From contig NZ_JAQGNT010000092.1 of assembly GCF_028291725.1 (NCBI RefSeq), positions 81,990 to 145,989 of the forward strand: 64,000 nucleotides of DNA, read 5' to 3'. Under the pieces are notes generated by a model. That model worked only from the letters and a program-made list of their open reading frames with translations. It was not told the DNA's origin and did no database searches. Origin of the DNA: Hydrocarboniphaga sp. GTDB taxonomy: Bacteria > Pseudomonadota > Gammaproteobacteria > Nevskiales > Nevskiaceae. Positions 36,082 through 48,329 of the stretch are shown here, piece after piece. The translations under genes were made by a program, and so were the position numbers. The first letter of the stretch is position 1, and every line of letters starts with the position of its first letter.

Positions 36082-37644
36082 ATGAATACCAAGATTTCGT
36101 GGGACCCATACCGTCCCGACCTGGCCCACAACCCCTATCCGACCTACAAGCGGCTGCGCGAGGAATCGCCGCTGTACTACAACCAGGAATACGACTTCTA
36201 CGCGCTGAGCCGCTACGCCGACGTCGAGCACGGCCTGCGCGACCGGGAAAACATGAGTTCTGCTTACGGCGACATCCTGGAGTTCGTGAAAGCCAAGTCG
36301 CGGATGCCGGATGCGGTGTTCATCCATCAGGACCCGCCGGTGCACAGCGCCTATCGCAGCCTGATGCAGCGCATCATCACGCCCAAGCGCATGCTCGGCG
36401 TCGAGCAGGAGATCCGCAAGCTCTGTGCGCGCAGCCTCGATCCGCTGATCGGCGCGGACCGCTTCGACTTCATCACCAATCTCGGCGCCGAAATGCCGAT
36501 GCGCGCGATCAGCATGCTGCTTGGCATTCCCGAAGAAGACCAGGTCGCCATCCGCGAGTCGGTGGACAGCCGCATGCGCACCGAGGCCGGCAAGCCGATC
36601 GATCTGTCGAAGCAGCAGGATCTGCAGACCGAGGCGCTGGGAAGCTTCGAGGAATACATCAAGTGGCGCGAGAAGAATCCGTCCGACGACATGATGACCG
36701 AGTTGCTGCAGGCCGATTTCAATGACCCCAAGGGTGGCAAGCGCAAGCTGACTCGCGATGAGATCGTCGCGATCGTCAACGTCGTCGCCGGTGCCGGCAA
36801 CGAGACCACCAATCGCCTGATCGGCTGGATGGGCAAGACGCTGGCCGAGCATCCGGATCAGCGCCGCCAGATTGCGGAAAATCCTGGCGCGCTGGTGGCT
36901 CCCGCCATTGAAGAGCTGCTGCGCTTCGAGCCGCCGGGCCCGTTCATGGCGCGCTACGTGACCAACGACATCGAGTACTACGGTCAGAAAATTCCGGCGG
37001 GCAGCGCGCTGCTGCTGCTGGTGTCCTCGGCGAACCGCGACGAAACACGCTTCGTCAAGGGCGACTCCTTCGATATCCATCGCGAAGTGCGTCCGCACAT
37101 GACCTTTGGCAACGGCATCCACGTGTGCATCGGCGCACCGCTGGCACGTCTGGAAGGCCGCGTCGCGATGGAAGAACTGCTCAAGCGCTTCCCCGAATGG
37201 GAAGTGGACTACGACAACGCCGTGCTCTCGTCCACGTCCACCGTGCGCGGTTGGGATTCGCTGCCGGTGTGGGTCGGCTCCAAGCCGAAGAACGCTACGG
37301 TGTCGGCGCCCAAGGCCGCAGCGCCAGAAGCGGCGCCGACCGGCCCGGTTGCGCTGGAAGGCAAGTGGAACGTGGTGGTGAAGGGGCCCACAGGTCCGCA
37401 GCCGGCCGTGCTGGTACTCGAGAAAAATGGCGACAGCTTCGGCGGCGCGCAGACCGGCGACGGAGCCACCTCCCAGATCATCGACTTCAAGTACGACGGC
37501 AAGAACATTTCCTGGGCCAACCAGATCACCAAGCCGATGAAGCTGAAGGTGGAGTTCAAGGGCGAGATCAGCGGCAACACGATCAGCGGCAAGGCCAAGG
37601 CCGGCTTCATGGGCTCGTACCCGTTCACCGCGACCAAGGCCTGA
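36082..37644 (+). CDS. Cytochrome P450 with C-terminal beta-rich extension
   Basis: This 520-residue soluble class I P450 has oxygen-binding I-helix VVAGAGNETTNR, K-helix EELLRFEPPGPF and haem loop FGNGIHVCIGAPLARLE with Cys349 as thiolate ligand. The P450 part ends near residue 400. An Ala/Pro linker (400-421) then leads to about 97 residues (GKWNVVVKGPTGPQPAVLVL to AGFMGSYPFTATKA) with alternating strands, probably a small beta-barrel. The ATG at 36082 gives the usual start MNTKISWDPYRPD; one at 36043 is in frame. A [2Fe-2S] ferredoxin follows after 16 bases as redox partner. Monooxygenation of a hydrophobic substrate such as a steroid or terpenoid is likely. Confidence 0.93.
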   Translation: MNTKISWDPYRPDLAHNPYPTYKRLREESPLYYNQEYDFYALSRYADVEHGLRDRENMSSAYGDILEFVKAKSRMPDAVFIHQDPPVHSAYRSLMQRIITPKRMLGVEQEIRKLCARSLDPLIGADRFDFITNLGAEMPMRAISMLLGIPEEDQVAIRESVDSRMRTEAGKPIDLSKQQDLQTEALGSFEEYIKWREKNPSDDMMTELLQADFNDPKGGKRKLTRDEIVAIVNVVAGAGNETTNRLIGWMGKTLAEHPDQRRQIAENPGALVAPAIEELLRFEPPGPFMARYVTNDIEYYGQKIPAGSALLLLVSSANRDETRFVKGDSFDIHREVRPHMTFGNGIHVCIGAPLARLEGRVAMEELLKRFPEWEVDYDNAVLSSTSTVRGWDSLPVWVGSKPKNATVSAPKAAAPEAAPTGPVALEGKWNVVVKGPTGPQPAVLVLEKNGDSFGGAQTGDGATSQIIDFKYDGKNISWANQITKPMKLKVEFKGEISGNTISGKAKAGFMGSYPFTATKA

Positions 37645-37660
37645 GCATGAGGGATCTTTG

Positions 37661-37981
37661 ATGAAGATCGTTTACATCGAGCACAACGGCAAGGAGCACG
37701 TGGTTGACGCGACGGTCGGCAAGAGTGTGATGCAGACCGCGCTGGACCATGCCGTGCCCGGCATCCTGGGTGATTGCGGTGGCGCCTGCTCCTGCGGGAC
37801 CTGCCACTGCTACGTGGACGCCGCATGGGAAAGCAGGCTGCCGCCAAAGACCGAGGACGAAGAGCTCATGCTCGAAGGCACACTGCATACCGAGGCCAAC
37901 AGCCGGCTGAGTTGCCAGATTCAGGTAACACCGGAAATCGACGGCCTGATGATGCGTCTGCCCAGCAGCCAGGTGCTGTAG
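37661..37981 (+). CDS. [2Fe-2S] ferredoxin (adrenodoxin/putidaredoxin type)
   Basis: This 106-residue ferredoxin has cluster ligands Cys39, Cys45, Cys48 and Cys85 in the pattern C-x5-C-x2-C...C (GDCGGACSCGTCHC and RLSCQI). This is the adrenodoxin type that passes electrons to class I P450s. The ATG at 37661 is preceded by GAGGGA. It lies 16 bases after the P450 stop and should be co-transcribed as its electron donor. No ferredoxin reductase gene is in the window, so the reductase must be supplied from elsewhere. Confidence 0.95.
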   Translation: MKIVYIEHNGKEHVVDATVGKSVMQTALDHAVPGILGDCGGACSCGTCHCYVDAAWESRLPPKTEDEELMLEGTLHTEANSRLSCQIQVTPEIDGLMMRLPSSQVL

Positions 37982-38126
37982 CGCTTTTTGACAAACGCTG
38001 CTGCAGTCACAGCTCCATCCGCATCAATCAATGCAGATCGACCGGTGCCTCGGTGATGCGGCGTATGGTTTCGATCAGATTCTCGGATGGCCGCCGGCGC
38101 CGGGTCGCTGTTCGGCGCTGCTACCT

Positions 38127-38144
38127 GAGCGCCGCGCGGCGCTC
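38127..38144. terminator. 18-bp perfect palindrome between convergent genes
   Basis: GAGCGCCGCGCGGCGCTC is exactly self-complementary and could form a 7-bp GC stem with a CGCG loop. It lies between the 3' ends of the ferredoxin gene (37981) and the LuxR-type gene (38219). A terminator role is inferred. The rest of 37982-38218 shows no gene. Confidence 0.4.
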
Positions 38145-38218
38145 GGGTGTGTGACCGGAATGCCCGCTTATCGCCGGCGTCGACGATCGGAGGTTATCCG
38201 GTTGCGCGCAGAAAATTG

Positions 38219-40801
38219 TCAGATCAAGGAAACGCCAGAACCATGCGCCACCGCAGCGGCCTCGGTGCGCGAACGCACGCCCAGCTTGCCGAGTATCGCG
38301 GAGACGTGATGATCGACGGTCTTTTCAGAGCGCACGAGCCGCTTCGCGATCTGCGCGTTGCTGAGCCCCTGCGCCAGCAGGCCCAGCACTTCGATCTCGC
38401 GGACCGTGAGGCCTGAAGGATTGCGCTGCGTTTCGGCTCGCGGCCCGCGCGGAACGCCGCGGGCGCCGAGTCTGCGAAGCTGGTCGCGGCAGCCGTTCTC
38501 CAGGGCGCTGGCGCCGAGCCCGGAGAAAATGGCCAGCGCTTCGCGCAGTGCCGGCTCGTCGCCGTCCATCAGGGCCGTGGCCTGGTAGAGCGGGAAGCCG
38601 AGCTGCTTCCAGGCCGCGCTGGCTACGCGCCAGTATCCGGCCCTTTGCAGCGCCTGCGGACTGTCCTTGCGCGGTATCACCGCGTCGCCTGCGCCCGCTC
38701 GCCATAACCAGAAGCCAAGTTCGTCGGTCCAGCGTGGATTGCGCGCTGCCGTGGCCAGGGCATAGGCGGCATGCAAGGCATCGTGGTTTTCCATGCTGCG
38801 ACGTTCGATCCAGGCCGCCTCGTAGACTGCGACGAGCACCGGCGCAATACGCTGCAGTTCGCCGGTTTGCATCGCCAGCCGTTCGGCTTCGGCAAGCAGA
38901 GCGGCGCCGCCCGAGTCACCGCGGCAATACCGCAAGCGCGCGAGCGTCACCAGCGCCGGAATCCGCACGATCGACGGCGCCTGCGGCAGCGACAGGATGC
39001 GCCCTGCCGACTCGCCGGCCTCATCCCAGCGTCCGCTGTCGAAATCGATGCAAGTCATCATCGCGTGGATGTATCGGTCCCAGGAGTCCAGATCGCGCGC
39101 GGCGAAGTAGAGGCCGGCCTCGGCATAAGTTGCGCGTGCCCTGGCATAGTCGAGCGTGAAGAAGGCGTTCGAGACCAGGTTGACGTAGGCGCGCGCCACG
39201 TGTTCCTCGTAGCCGTGCTCCAACGCGATCGCGAGACTTCGCTCGATGTCGGCGCGACCTCGCCCATCGCCCGACAGCTCCAGCGAGGTGCCGACATTGT
39301 TGAGCGCGTGCGCCAGCAGTTCCTGGTCACCGAGGCGCTCGGCGATGCTGATCGCGCGCGTGCCGTGGGCGAGGGCCCCTGCGTAGCGTTCGGCCAGCAT
39401 ATCCAGCTGCGCGCGATTGCTGAACGCCCATCCGGCTTCGCGGGTGGGTTCGTCGCCCTGGTCCAGCAGGGCGATGGCGACGTCGGCATATTGCAGGGCC
39501 TCGGGGGTGTTACCGCTGTACCAATGCAGACGCGACAGCCAGCGCAGGCTGCGGCCCTCCGCTTCGCGCGCTCCCAGCTCGCGCCAGATGCCCAGTGCCG
39601 CTTCGCGCGAGGTGATCGCGGCCGGTAACTGGCTGGTCAGATAACACTCGTAGGCATGGCGTTCGTGGAGGTCGGCGCGCGTTGCCGGGTCGAGCGCACC
39701 GCCGCGCGACAATGCCAGGCCGTAGAGCGATGCCGCTTCACGATGCGCTCCGTGGCTGATGGCCGCCTGCGCCGCCGGCAGCGCGTGACGCAAAGCCGCC
39801 GCATCGTCGCCCGCCGCGGCGGCATGATGGACACGCCGTGCAGAGGCCGCCTGAGGCCAGGCCTCGAGTGCCTCAAGCATTCGCGCATGCAGCCTGCGTG
39901 ATCGTGACGGCGCGATCGCCTGCTCGGCCGCGCGCCGCGCCAGCTCATGCCGGTAGGCAAAGCAGTCTCCTTCGTCGAGCAGCAGGCCGCAGCCGAGCGC
40001 CTGCTGCATGGATTCCTCGTCGGGCTCGAGTGCCCGCTCCAGCAAGCGGCGCTCGAGCCGGCCCGGCACGATGGCGACGAATTCAAGCAGCAGGCGCACG
40101 GCGTCACTCTGCCGGGCCATTCGCGCCATCACCGCATCGAGGATCGACGCCGGCAGTCCGCTGGTGCGCAGCACTTCGGTGACGAAAAAGGGATTGCCGC
40201 CGGTGAGCGTATGGATGCCATCGGCAGGATGCCCGGCACGGTCGGCGAGTTCGCGCACCGCGTCTTCCGACAGCGGCGGAATCGCGATGCGGCGGGTCGT
40301 GCGTCCCTGAAGATCGCCAAGCACCAGGCGCAGCGCATGACCCTCGCCAATCTCGTCGTCGCGATAGGTCAGGGCCATCAAAGCATTCACCCGACCCAGA
40401 CGCCGCGCCAGAAACTTCACCAGGTCGAGCGTCGCCGCGTCGGCCCAGTGCAGGTCTTCGATCACGATCAGCGTCGGTACCGGGCTTTCGGACAGCGCCG
40501 CCAGCACGCCGGCGAACAAGGGCGCACGCTGGCCTTCCTGGCCGAAGCGCTCGAGCAGCGAAGGCTCGAGATCCGCGGCGAAGTCATGCAAGGGGCCGAG
40601 CGGGCGCGGTGAGAACAATGCCTCGCAGCCACCCCAGAGCACGCGAGCAGGGGCCACGGTACCGGCAAAATGCGTGAGCAGCGCGGTCTTGCCGATGCCG
40701 GCTTCGCCGCTGATCAGCAGCGTGCTGCCGCGCCCCTGCGCAGCCGCGTCAAATGCCCCGGCCAGCGTCTGCGCCGCAGCTTCGCGTTCGAGCAAGTCCA
40801 A
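38219..40801 (-). CDS. LAL-type LuxR regulator with AAA ATPase domain
   Basis: This 860-residue regulator has an N-terminal AAA/NTPase domain (Walker A GEAGIGKTALL at about residue 32; Walker B VIEDLHWADA). A long TPR-like helical middle follows. A C-terminal LuxR HTH carries LTVREIEVLGLLAQGLSNAQ, then IAKRLVRSEKTVDHHVSAIL. This is the large ATP-binding LuxR (MalT-like) plan. I chose the TTG at 40801 because GGGGAG lies 7 bases before it; a TTG at 40816 is in frame but would place that site inside the gene. The DUF4242 genes lie just upstream on the same strand and may be its targets. Confidence 0.88.
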   Translation of the reverse strand: MDLLEREAAAQTLAGAFDAAAQGRGSTLLISGEAGIGKTALLTHFAGTVAPARVLWGGCEALFSPRPLGPLHDFAADLEPSLLERFGQEGQRAPLFAGVLAALSESPVPTLIVIEDLHWADAATLDLVKFLARRLGRVNALMALTYRDDEIGEGHALRLVLGDLQGRTTRRIAIPPLSEDAVRELADRAGHPADGIHTLTGGNPFFVTEVLRTSGLPASILDAVMARMARQSDAVRLLLEFVAIVPGRLERRLLERALEPDEESMQQALGCGLLLDEGDCFAYRHELARRAAEQAIAPSRSRRLHARMLEALEAWPQAASARRVHHAAAAGDDAAALRHALPAAQAAISHGAHREAASLYGLALSRGGALDPATRADLHERHAYECYLTSQLPAAITSREAALGIWRELGAREAEGRSLRWLSRLHWYSGNTPEALQYADVAIALLDQGDEPTREAGWAFSNRAQLDMLAERYAGALAHGTRAISIAERLGDQELLAHALNNVGTSLELSGDGRGRADIERSLAIALEHGYEEHVARAYVNLVSNAFFTLDYARARATYAEAGLYFAARDLDSWDRYIHAMMTCIDFDSGRWDEAGESAGRILSLPQAPSIVRIPALVTLARLRYCRGDSGGAALLAEAERLAMQTGELQRIAPVLVAVYEAAWIERRSMENHDALHAAYALATAARNPRWTDELGFWLWRAGAGDAVIPRKDSPQALQRAGYWRVASAAWKQLGFPLYQATALMDGDEPALREALAIFSGLGASALENGCRDQLRRLGARGVPRGPRAETQRNPSGLTVREIEVLGLLAQGLSNAQIAKRLVRSEKTVDHHVSAILGKLGVRSRTEAAAVAHGSGVSLI

Positions 40802-40867
40802 AACGTCGCTCCCCAATGGTGCTTCGCATTATTACGCGCCACCGGGGAGCCGCGCATCGGCAGGGGC

Positions 40868-41203
40868 TCAGTACGGCTGAAGGCTGACCGGCACCTCGGT
40901 GACGGAGTCCACCGGAATGCCGTTGGCCACCGCGGCCTGGCGAATCGCCGATTCGTTCGGGCCATCGTAGATGCAGTAGGTCTTGGTCTCATCGGCGTTG
41001 GCATAGGAGGTCACCCAATGCACACCGTAACGGCTGTTGTTGGCGTTGATCTTGGCCTTCTTGCTGGCGTCGAGGCCGTCGAGCGCGCCCTTCGGAAAGC
41101 TGCGCTCGATCAGATAGCGATGCGTGGCGCCAGGCTCCGGCGCATCGGCGAACGCGGCACCGCTCAGCAACAACAGGGACAGGCTCAGCGTAAGGGTTTT
41201 CAT
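40868..41203 (-). CDS. Exported DUF4242 protein
   Basis: This 111-residue protein has a clear signal peptide (MKTLTLSLSLLLLSGAAFA, cleaved before DAPEPG) and a DUF4242 domain (HRYLIERSFPKGAL, WVTSYANADETKTYCIYDGP, AIRQAAVANGIPVDSVTEV). The ATG at 41203 is chosen because the signal peptide starts there. It lies 17 bases after a second DUF4242 gene, so they are co-transcribed. DUF4242 includes nickel-binding SCO4226 of Streptomyces, but its metal ligands cannot be confirmed here. It is probably periplasmic. Confidence 0.85.
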   Translation of the reverse strand: MKTLTLSLSLLLLSGAAFADAPEPGATHRYLIERSFPKGALDGLDASKKAKINANNSRYGVHWVTSYANADETKTYCIYDGPNESAIRQAAVANGIPVDSVTEVPVSLQPY

Positions 41204-41220
41204 CGCAGTTTCCGGGCGCA

Positions 41221-43760
<2,540 letters not shown>

Positions 43761-43764
<4 letters not shown>

Positions 43765-44048
43765 GCCCCCAGCCTCGGCCCGAGGAGGACGACGTGGTCG
43801 ATGGCGTCCGCCGGCGCCTGCGGGTTCACCGTCGGTGGCAGCGGGACGGCGAGCCGAGCCTGGCGCGACAGTTCGCGAGGGTCGGCGTCCTCGGCTGGCT
43901 CATCGTCGTGCCGACGCTGGGCGGAATCTTGATCGGTCGCACGCTGGACGCCCGCTTCGGCTCGGGGATCTTCTTCAGCGGTGCCTGGCTGCTCGCCGGC
44001 CTGTGCCTGGGTTGCTGGTCGGGCTGGCGCTGGATGCGGCAGGCATGA
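43761..44048 (+). CDS. atpQ: AtpQ (AtpI/AtpZ-like) N-ATPase membrane protein
   Basis: This 95-residue protein has a charged N-terminus and two membrane segments (VLGWLIVVPTLGGILIG and FFSGAWLLAGLCLGCWSG), the AtpI/AtpZ pattern. It starts with GTG at 43761, overlapping atpC, and ends overlapping atpR. N-ATPase operons carry this gene after epsilon. It is thought to assist c-ring assembly or ion supply; that role is from the family. Confidence 0.85.
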
Positions 44049-44311
44049 CCACGGTCATGCTCGTGCCGATGTTCGTCGCGCTGGGCATGGCCGCCGGCGC
44101 GTTGCATTTCGCATCGCTGGCACGCGGTACTCGTGAGCTGGTCTGCGGCGAGTCGGCGTGGGCGCCGATCGCGCTGTTACTGCTGCGTTTCGTGGTGACG
44201 GGCACCTTGCTCTACGTCGCGGCGCGCCTGGGCGCGCTCGCGCTGATCGCAGCGCTGGCGGGCTGGCTCGTGGCACGCAGCTGGCGTCTGCACGCCGAGG
44301 CGGTCCAATGA
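44045..44311 (+). CDS. atpR: AtpR N-ATPase membrane protein
   Basis: This 88-residue protein has three hydrophobic segments (VMLVPMFVALGMAAGALHF, PIALLLLRFVVTGTLLYV, ALIAALAGWLVARSW), as in N-ATPase AtpR. AtpR carries an arginine thought to contact the ring; one candidate here is in LLLLRFVVTG. The ATG at 44045 overlaps the atpQ stop and its end overlaps atpB, both by ATGA. The gene is easily missed because a longer frame runs through it. Confidence 0.85.
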   Translation: MTTVMLVPMFVALGMAAGALHFASLARGTRELVCGESAWAPIALLLLRFVVTGTLLYVAARLGALALIAALAGWLVARSWRLHAEAVQ

Positions 44312-44976
44312 AATCGCCGCTGGAATCCGCGGTGATTTTTTCGCTGGGACCGGTTCACTTCACGCAGCCGGTGGTCGCGACCTGGGTGCTGATCACCGCC
44401 CTGGTGGCGCTTTCGGCGCTGGTCACGCGACGACTGCGCGTCGAGAGTCCGGGACGTGCACAGGTTCTGCTCGAAAGCTTCCTGCAGCTGTTGCAAAGCC
44501 AGATCCGCGACACCATGCGCTGCGAGCCGGCGCCCTTCCTTCCGCTGATCACCACGCTGTTCCTGTTCGTGCTCGGCGCCAATCTGTCCTCGTTGATCCC
44601 CGGCAACGAGCCGCCAACTGCCGCGATCGAAACCGACGCTGCGCTGGCGCTGATCGTGTTCGTATCGGTGATCGTCTACGGCATTCGCGCCCGCGGCGTC
44701 GCCGGCTATCTGCGCGGCTTCGCCACGCCGAGCTGGGTGATGATCCCGCTCAACCTGATCGAGCAGGTGACCCGCAGTTTCGCCCTGATGGTGCGCCTGT
44801 TCGGGAACGTCATGAGCGGCGCCTTCGTCATCGCCGTTGTGCTGTCGCTCGCCGGACTCTTCCTGCCGATTCCCTTCATGGCGCTCGACGTGCTCACCGG
44901 CATCGTCCAGGCCTACATCTTCACCGTGCTCGCGATGGTGTTCATCGGCACGGCCGTTCACGAAGAGGGCGCCTGA
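44308..44976 (+). CDS. atpB: N-ATPase F0 subunit a
   Basis: This 222-residue membrane stator subunit a has the essential arginine in FALMVRLFGNVMSG, preceded by PLNLIEQVTRS. Further membrane helices are LPLITTLFLFVLGANLSSL and IPFMALDVLTGIVQAYIF. The ATG at 44308 overlaps the atpR stop. It is a little shorter than housekeeping subunit a, as in N-ATPases. With subunit c it forms the two half-channels for the coupling ion. Confidence 0.94.
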   Translation: MKSPLESAVIFSLGPVHFTQPVVATWVLITALVALSALVTRRLRVESPGRAQVLLESFLQLLQSQIRDTMRCEPAPFLPLITTLFLFVLGANLSSLIPGNEPPTAAIETDAALALIVFVSVIVYGIRARGVAGYLRGFATPSWVMIPLNLIEQVTRSFALMVRLFGNVMSGAFVIAVVLSLAGLFLPIPFMALDVLTGIVQAYIFTVLAMVFIGTAVHEEGA

Positions 44977-45007
44977 GGGCGCAGCCTTCAATACCAAGGA
45001 AATTGAA

Positions 45008-45262
45008 ATGGAAGTCGATTGGATCAAGGTTGTCAGCATTGCCTCCGCGGCGTTCGCCGTTGCGTTCGGCGCCATCGGGCCGGCGCTGGCCGAAGGCCGC
45101 GCGGTTGCCGGCGCGATGGACGCGCTGGCGCGGCAGCCCGAGGCCTCGTCGACGATCTCGCGCACCCTGCTGGTGGGACTCGCGATGATCGAGACCACGG
45201 CCATCTATTGCCTGGTGATCGCGCTGCTGCTGCTGTTCGCGAATCCCTTCATCGCCAAGTGA
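45008..45262 (+). CDS. atpE: N-ATPase F0 subunit c
   Basis: This 84-residue hairpin protein forms the rotor ring. Helix 1 has GAIGPALAEGRAVAG with Glu29, helix 2 has GLAMIETTAIYCLV with Glu62, Thr63 and Tyr67, and the loop is ARQPEA. Glu62 is the ion-carrying carboxylate. The E-T-x3-Y pattern resembles the Na+ ligand motif, and Glu29 sits where Na+ enzymes have Gln, giving the two-carboxylate site seen in N-type rings. Such a site has been read as Na+ or H+ binding, so ion choice is open. A gap of 31 bases separates it from atpB. Confidence 0.95.
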   Translation: MEVDWIKVVSIASAAFAVAFGAIGPALAEGRAVAGAMDALARQPEASSTISRTLLVGLAMIETTAIYCLVIALLLLFANPFIAK

Positions 45263-45266
45263 TGCC

Positions 45267-45992
45267 GTGAGCTTCGACTGGACGACGCTGGCTTTGCAGA
45301 CGATCAACGTGCTGGTGCTGCTGGCACTGCTGCAGCGCTATTTGTACCGGCCTGTCATCGGCGTGATCGAACGCCGCCAGGCCGAGATCGACGGCCGCTT
45401 GCGCGACTCCGAGAGCGACCGCAACAAGGCCGCCGCCGCGCGGACCGCTGCGGAGGGCGAACGCGAGGCCATCGCGGCGCAGCGCCAGCAGATCCTCGAC
45501 CGTGCACGCGAGGAGGGCGAGGCCGCAAAGGCCGCGCGGCTCGCGGATATCGAAGCCCAGGGTGCGCGACTGATCGAGGATGCACGCCAGCGCATCGCGC
45601 AGGAACGCGGCGATACGCAGGCAGAGCTGCAGGCTTCGGCGGCCCGGCTCGCGGGCTCCTATGCGCAACGTGTCCTGCAGGGCCTGGATCGGGACGTACT
45701 GCTGCAGGTATATCTCGGCAGCATCGCGACGAAGATCGAGATGCTGCGCTCGGATCCATCTCCCGATATCCGGGTGATCAGCGCCACGCTGCTGGCCGAG
45801 ACGGAGCGCAAGGCCATCGCGGCGCGACTCGCCCTCACGCCCGGCGCATCGATGCGCTGGCACTACGAAGTCGATCCCTCGTTGATGGGCGGGCTCGTGC
45901 TGGAGCGCGGCGACACCGTGGTCGCGCATACGCTGTCCCAGGATTTGGCGCGACTGATTGCGGCAGCCAATGAACTTGACGCCGCTGCCTGA
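45267..45992 (+). CDS. atpF: N-ATPase F0 subunit b with delta-like C-terminus
   Basis: This 241-residue subunit has an N-terminal membrane anchor ([20 protein letters not shown]), a long Ala/Arg/Glu coiled coil (about 30-130) and a C-terminal part ([20 protein letters not shown]) that resembles the end of subunit delta. No separate delta gene is in the operon, so this b-delta type protein likely does both jobs in the peripheral stalk. The start is GTG at 45267, 4 bases after atpE. Its 3' end overlaps the atpA start by 23 bases. Confidence 0.9.
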   Translation: MSFDWTTLALQTINVLVLLALLQRYLYRPVIGVIERRQAEIDGRLRDSESDRNKAAAARTAAEGEREAIAAQRQQILDRAREEGEAAKAARLADIEAQGARLIEDARQRIAQERGDTQAELQASAARLAGSYAQRVLQGLDRDVLLQVYLGSIATKIEMLRSDPSPDIRVISATLLAETERKAIAARLALTPGASMRWHYEVDPSLMGGLVLERGDTVVAHTLSQDLARLIAAANELDAAA

Positions 45993-47490
45993 AGCCCTGG
46001 ATCGCTGGCTGCCCGGCGCACAGGCGCGGGTCGAGCGTGTCGCGCTGCTTCCACGGGTAGACGTTTTCGGAAGGGTCGAGTCATTTGCCGATGGCGTGGC
46101 CCACGTCTCGGGACTTGCGCAGGCCTGCCTGGGTGAGCAGCTTGCGTTCGACGGCGGTGGCACCGGCTACGTTTTGAGTCTCGAATCCGATCTGCTGTCC
46201 TGCGTGCTGCTCGACGCGCCGGGTGCGCTCGGAGCCGGTTGCCGCGTGAGCGGCAGCGGCCGCACGGTGCAGGTGCCGGTCGGCGACGCCCTGCTCGGGC
46301 GCGTCATCGACCCGCTGGGACGCGCGCTCGACGCGGGCCCGCCTATCGTGCCCGAATGCTGGCTGCCGATCGAACGGCCATCGCCGGCAATTCACGAGCG
46401 TGATCTGGTCCAGCAGCCGGTCCACACCGGCACCCTGGCGATCGATGCGATGTTCGCGCTGGGCCGCGGACAACGCGAACTGATCATCGGCGACGGCGCC
46501 ACCGGCAAGACTGCGATTGCCACGGACACCATCATCCAGCAGAAGCACAGCGAGCTGATCTGCATCTACGTCTCGATCGGCCAGACGGCCAGCTCCACCG
46601 CACGCGTGATCGATGCGGTGCGCCGCTTCGGAGCGCCGGAGCGCTGCATCTTTGTCGTGGCCGAATCTTCCGGTGCACCCGGACTCCAGTGGATCGCGCC
46701 GTTCGCCGCCTTCACCATGGCAGAACATTTTCGCGATCGGGGCCAGCACGTGCTCGTGGTGATCGACGACCTGAGCAAACATGCTGCAACGCACCGCGAA
46801 CTGGCTCTGCTCACACGCCAGCCGCCGGGTCGCGAAGCCTATCCCGGCGACGTGTTTTACGTGCATGCGCGCCTGCTGGAACGCGCGGCGCAGCTGTCGG
46901 CGGCGCGCGGCGGCGGCTCGCTAACCGCGCTGCCGATCGCCGAAACCCAGGCGGGTAATCTGTCGGCCTACATTCCGACCAACCTGATCTCGATCACCGA
47001 CGGCCAGATCGTGCTGGATCGCAGGCTGTTCGACGCCAACCACAAGCCAGCCATCGACACCGGCCTGTCGGTGAGTCGCATCGGCGGCAAGACCCAGACG
47101 CGCGCGATGCGCGAGGCCGTCGGGACGCTTCGGCTGGACTATGCACAGTTCGTCGAACTGGAAATGTTCACGCGCTTCGGCACCAGCGTGGAGCCGCGCA
47201 TCCAGGCGCGGCTGGCTCGCGGCCGCCAGATCCGCGCGCTGCTCAAGCAGCCCCAGCATGCGCCGCTGCCAGCGCCGCAGGAACTGGCGCTGCTGCACCT
47301 GCTGGGTAGCGGCGTACTCGACAGCCTGCCGGCCGATGCGATGCAGCGCTTGCGCGAAGCCTTGCCGCAATGGCTGGAAGGCGAGGGCGCCGAGTTCGCC
47401 GCCGCCGTCGATCGCGGCGACAGCATCGCGCCGCCGCTGCTGCAAAAAAGCCTGGCGCAGTTGGGAAAGCTGTCGGCGCCGGCCCCATGA
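45970..47490 (+). CDS. atpA: N-ATPase F1 subunit alpha
   Basis: This 506-residue alpha subunit has a Walker A-like [15 protein letters not shown] (housekeeping alpha has GDRQTGKT), then [17 protein letters not shown] and [20 protein letters not shown]. The C-terminal end is helical. I chose the ATG at 45970 within the end of atpF, because the TTG at 45958 only adds four residues. It is followed directly by atpG with a 4-base overlap. The relaxed P-loop is a useful mark of the N-type enzyme. Confidence 0.95.
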   Translation: MNLTPLPEALDRWLPGAQARVERVALLPRVDVFGRVESFADGVAHVSGLAQACLGEQLAFDGGGTGYVLSLESDLLSCVLLDAPGALGAGCRVSGSGRTVQVPVGDALLGRVIDPLGRALDAGPPIVPECWLPIERPSPAIHERDLVQQPVHTGTLAIDAMFALGRGQRELIIGDGATGKTAIATDTIIQQKHSELICIYVSIGQTASSTARVIDAVRRFGAPERCIFVVAESSGAPGLQWIAPFAAFTMAEHFRDRGQHVLVVIDDLSKHAATHRELALLTRQPPGREAYPGDVFYVHARLLERAAQLSAARGGGSLTALPIAETQAGNLSAYIPTNLISITDGQIVLDRRLFDANHKPAIDTGLSVSRIGGKTQTRAMREAVGTLRLDYAQFVELEMFTRFGTSVEPRIQARLARGRQIRALLKQPQHAPLPAPQELALLHLLGSGVLDSLPADAMQRLREALPQWLEGEGAEFAAAVDRGDSIAPPLLQKSLAQLGKLSAPAP

Positions 47491-48320
47491 GTGCGCAAGA
47501 CCCGCGTTTGGCCGAACGCATCTCCAGCGTCCATCAGCTGTCGGGCGTGGTCGCCGCGATGCGTGGCATCGCGGCGGCGCGCGGCATGCAAAGCCGCCGG
47601 CTGCTGGAGGGTGTGACGGCCTACGCGGACATCGTCGGCGCGGGCATCGCGCAGGCCCTGGCGCTCGCACCGGGGCCGGCTGCTGCAGGCCCGGCGGTGC
47701 CGCGGCGCACCGCCTGCGTGCTGTTCTGCTCGGAGCAGGGTTTCGTCGGCGCCTTCAACGACCACCTGTGCGACGCCGCGCTGCCGTTGCTCAAGCCGGG
47801 GTCTTCGATCTACGTCATTGGCTCCCGCGGAGCACGGCTGCTCGCCGCTCGTGGACATCCCGCGGACTGGTCGGCGCCGATGATGGCCCAGGCCGGTGGA
47901 GTGCGGCGACTGGCCGACAGCATCACGCGAACCCTGATCGACGCCCTGCAGTCGCATCGCATCGACAGCGCCGAACTCATTCACGCCCGGCTCGACGGGC
48001 CGCGCATCGTGACGGTGCGGGATTCCTTGCTGCCACTGGATACGCAGCGCTTCCGCGCAGCGGCGTCCGGTTCGCCGCCGCTCACCTATTTGCCGCTGCC
48101 GGATCTGATTCGCGGACTGGCGGGCGAATACCTGTTCGCGCAACTCGCGGCCGCCATTCTTCAAAGCCATGCCGCCGAGAACCAGGCGCGCCTTCAGGCG
48201 ATGACCGCCGCCCAGGAGAACATTGCACGACAACTCGAACGCTTGCAGCTCGACCAGCAGATTCAGCGGCAGGACCAGATCACCGATGAACTGATCGAAC
48301 TGGCGGCGGGCATCCTTTGA
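47487..48320 (+). CDS. atpG: N-ATPase F1 subunit gamma
   Basis: This 277-residue central-stalk subunit has the coiled N-terminus ([20 protein letters not shown]), the Rossmann-like middle ([15 protein letters not shown]) and the C-terminal helix ([20 protein letters not shown]). The ATG at 47487 overlaps atpA by 4 bases. It closes the operon. Nine bases after its stop begins the structured repeat element B. Confidence 0.94.
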   Translation: MSAQDPRLAERISSVHQLSGVVAAMRGIAAARGMQSRRLLEGVTAYADIVGAGIAQALALAPGPAAAGPAVPRRTACVLFCSEQGFVGAFNDHLCDAALPLLKPGSSIYVIGSRGARLLAARGHPADWSAPMMAQAGGVRRLADSITRTLIDALQSHRIDSAELIHARLDGPRIVTVRDSLLPLDTQRFRAAASGSPPLTYLPLPDLIRGLAGEYLFAQLAAAILQSHAAENQARLQAMTAAQENIARQLERLQLDQQIQRQDQITDELIELAAGIL

Positions 48321-48329
48321 GTCGCCCTA

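Noticed and set aside
38031..38309. Small plus-strand frame after the ferredoxin gene
   Set aside because: It runs into the antisense of the LuxR-type gene, is Arg-rich and shows no family pattern.
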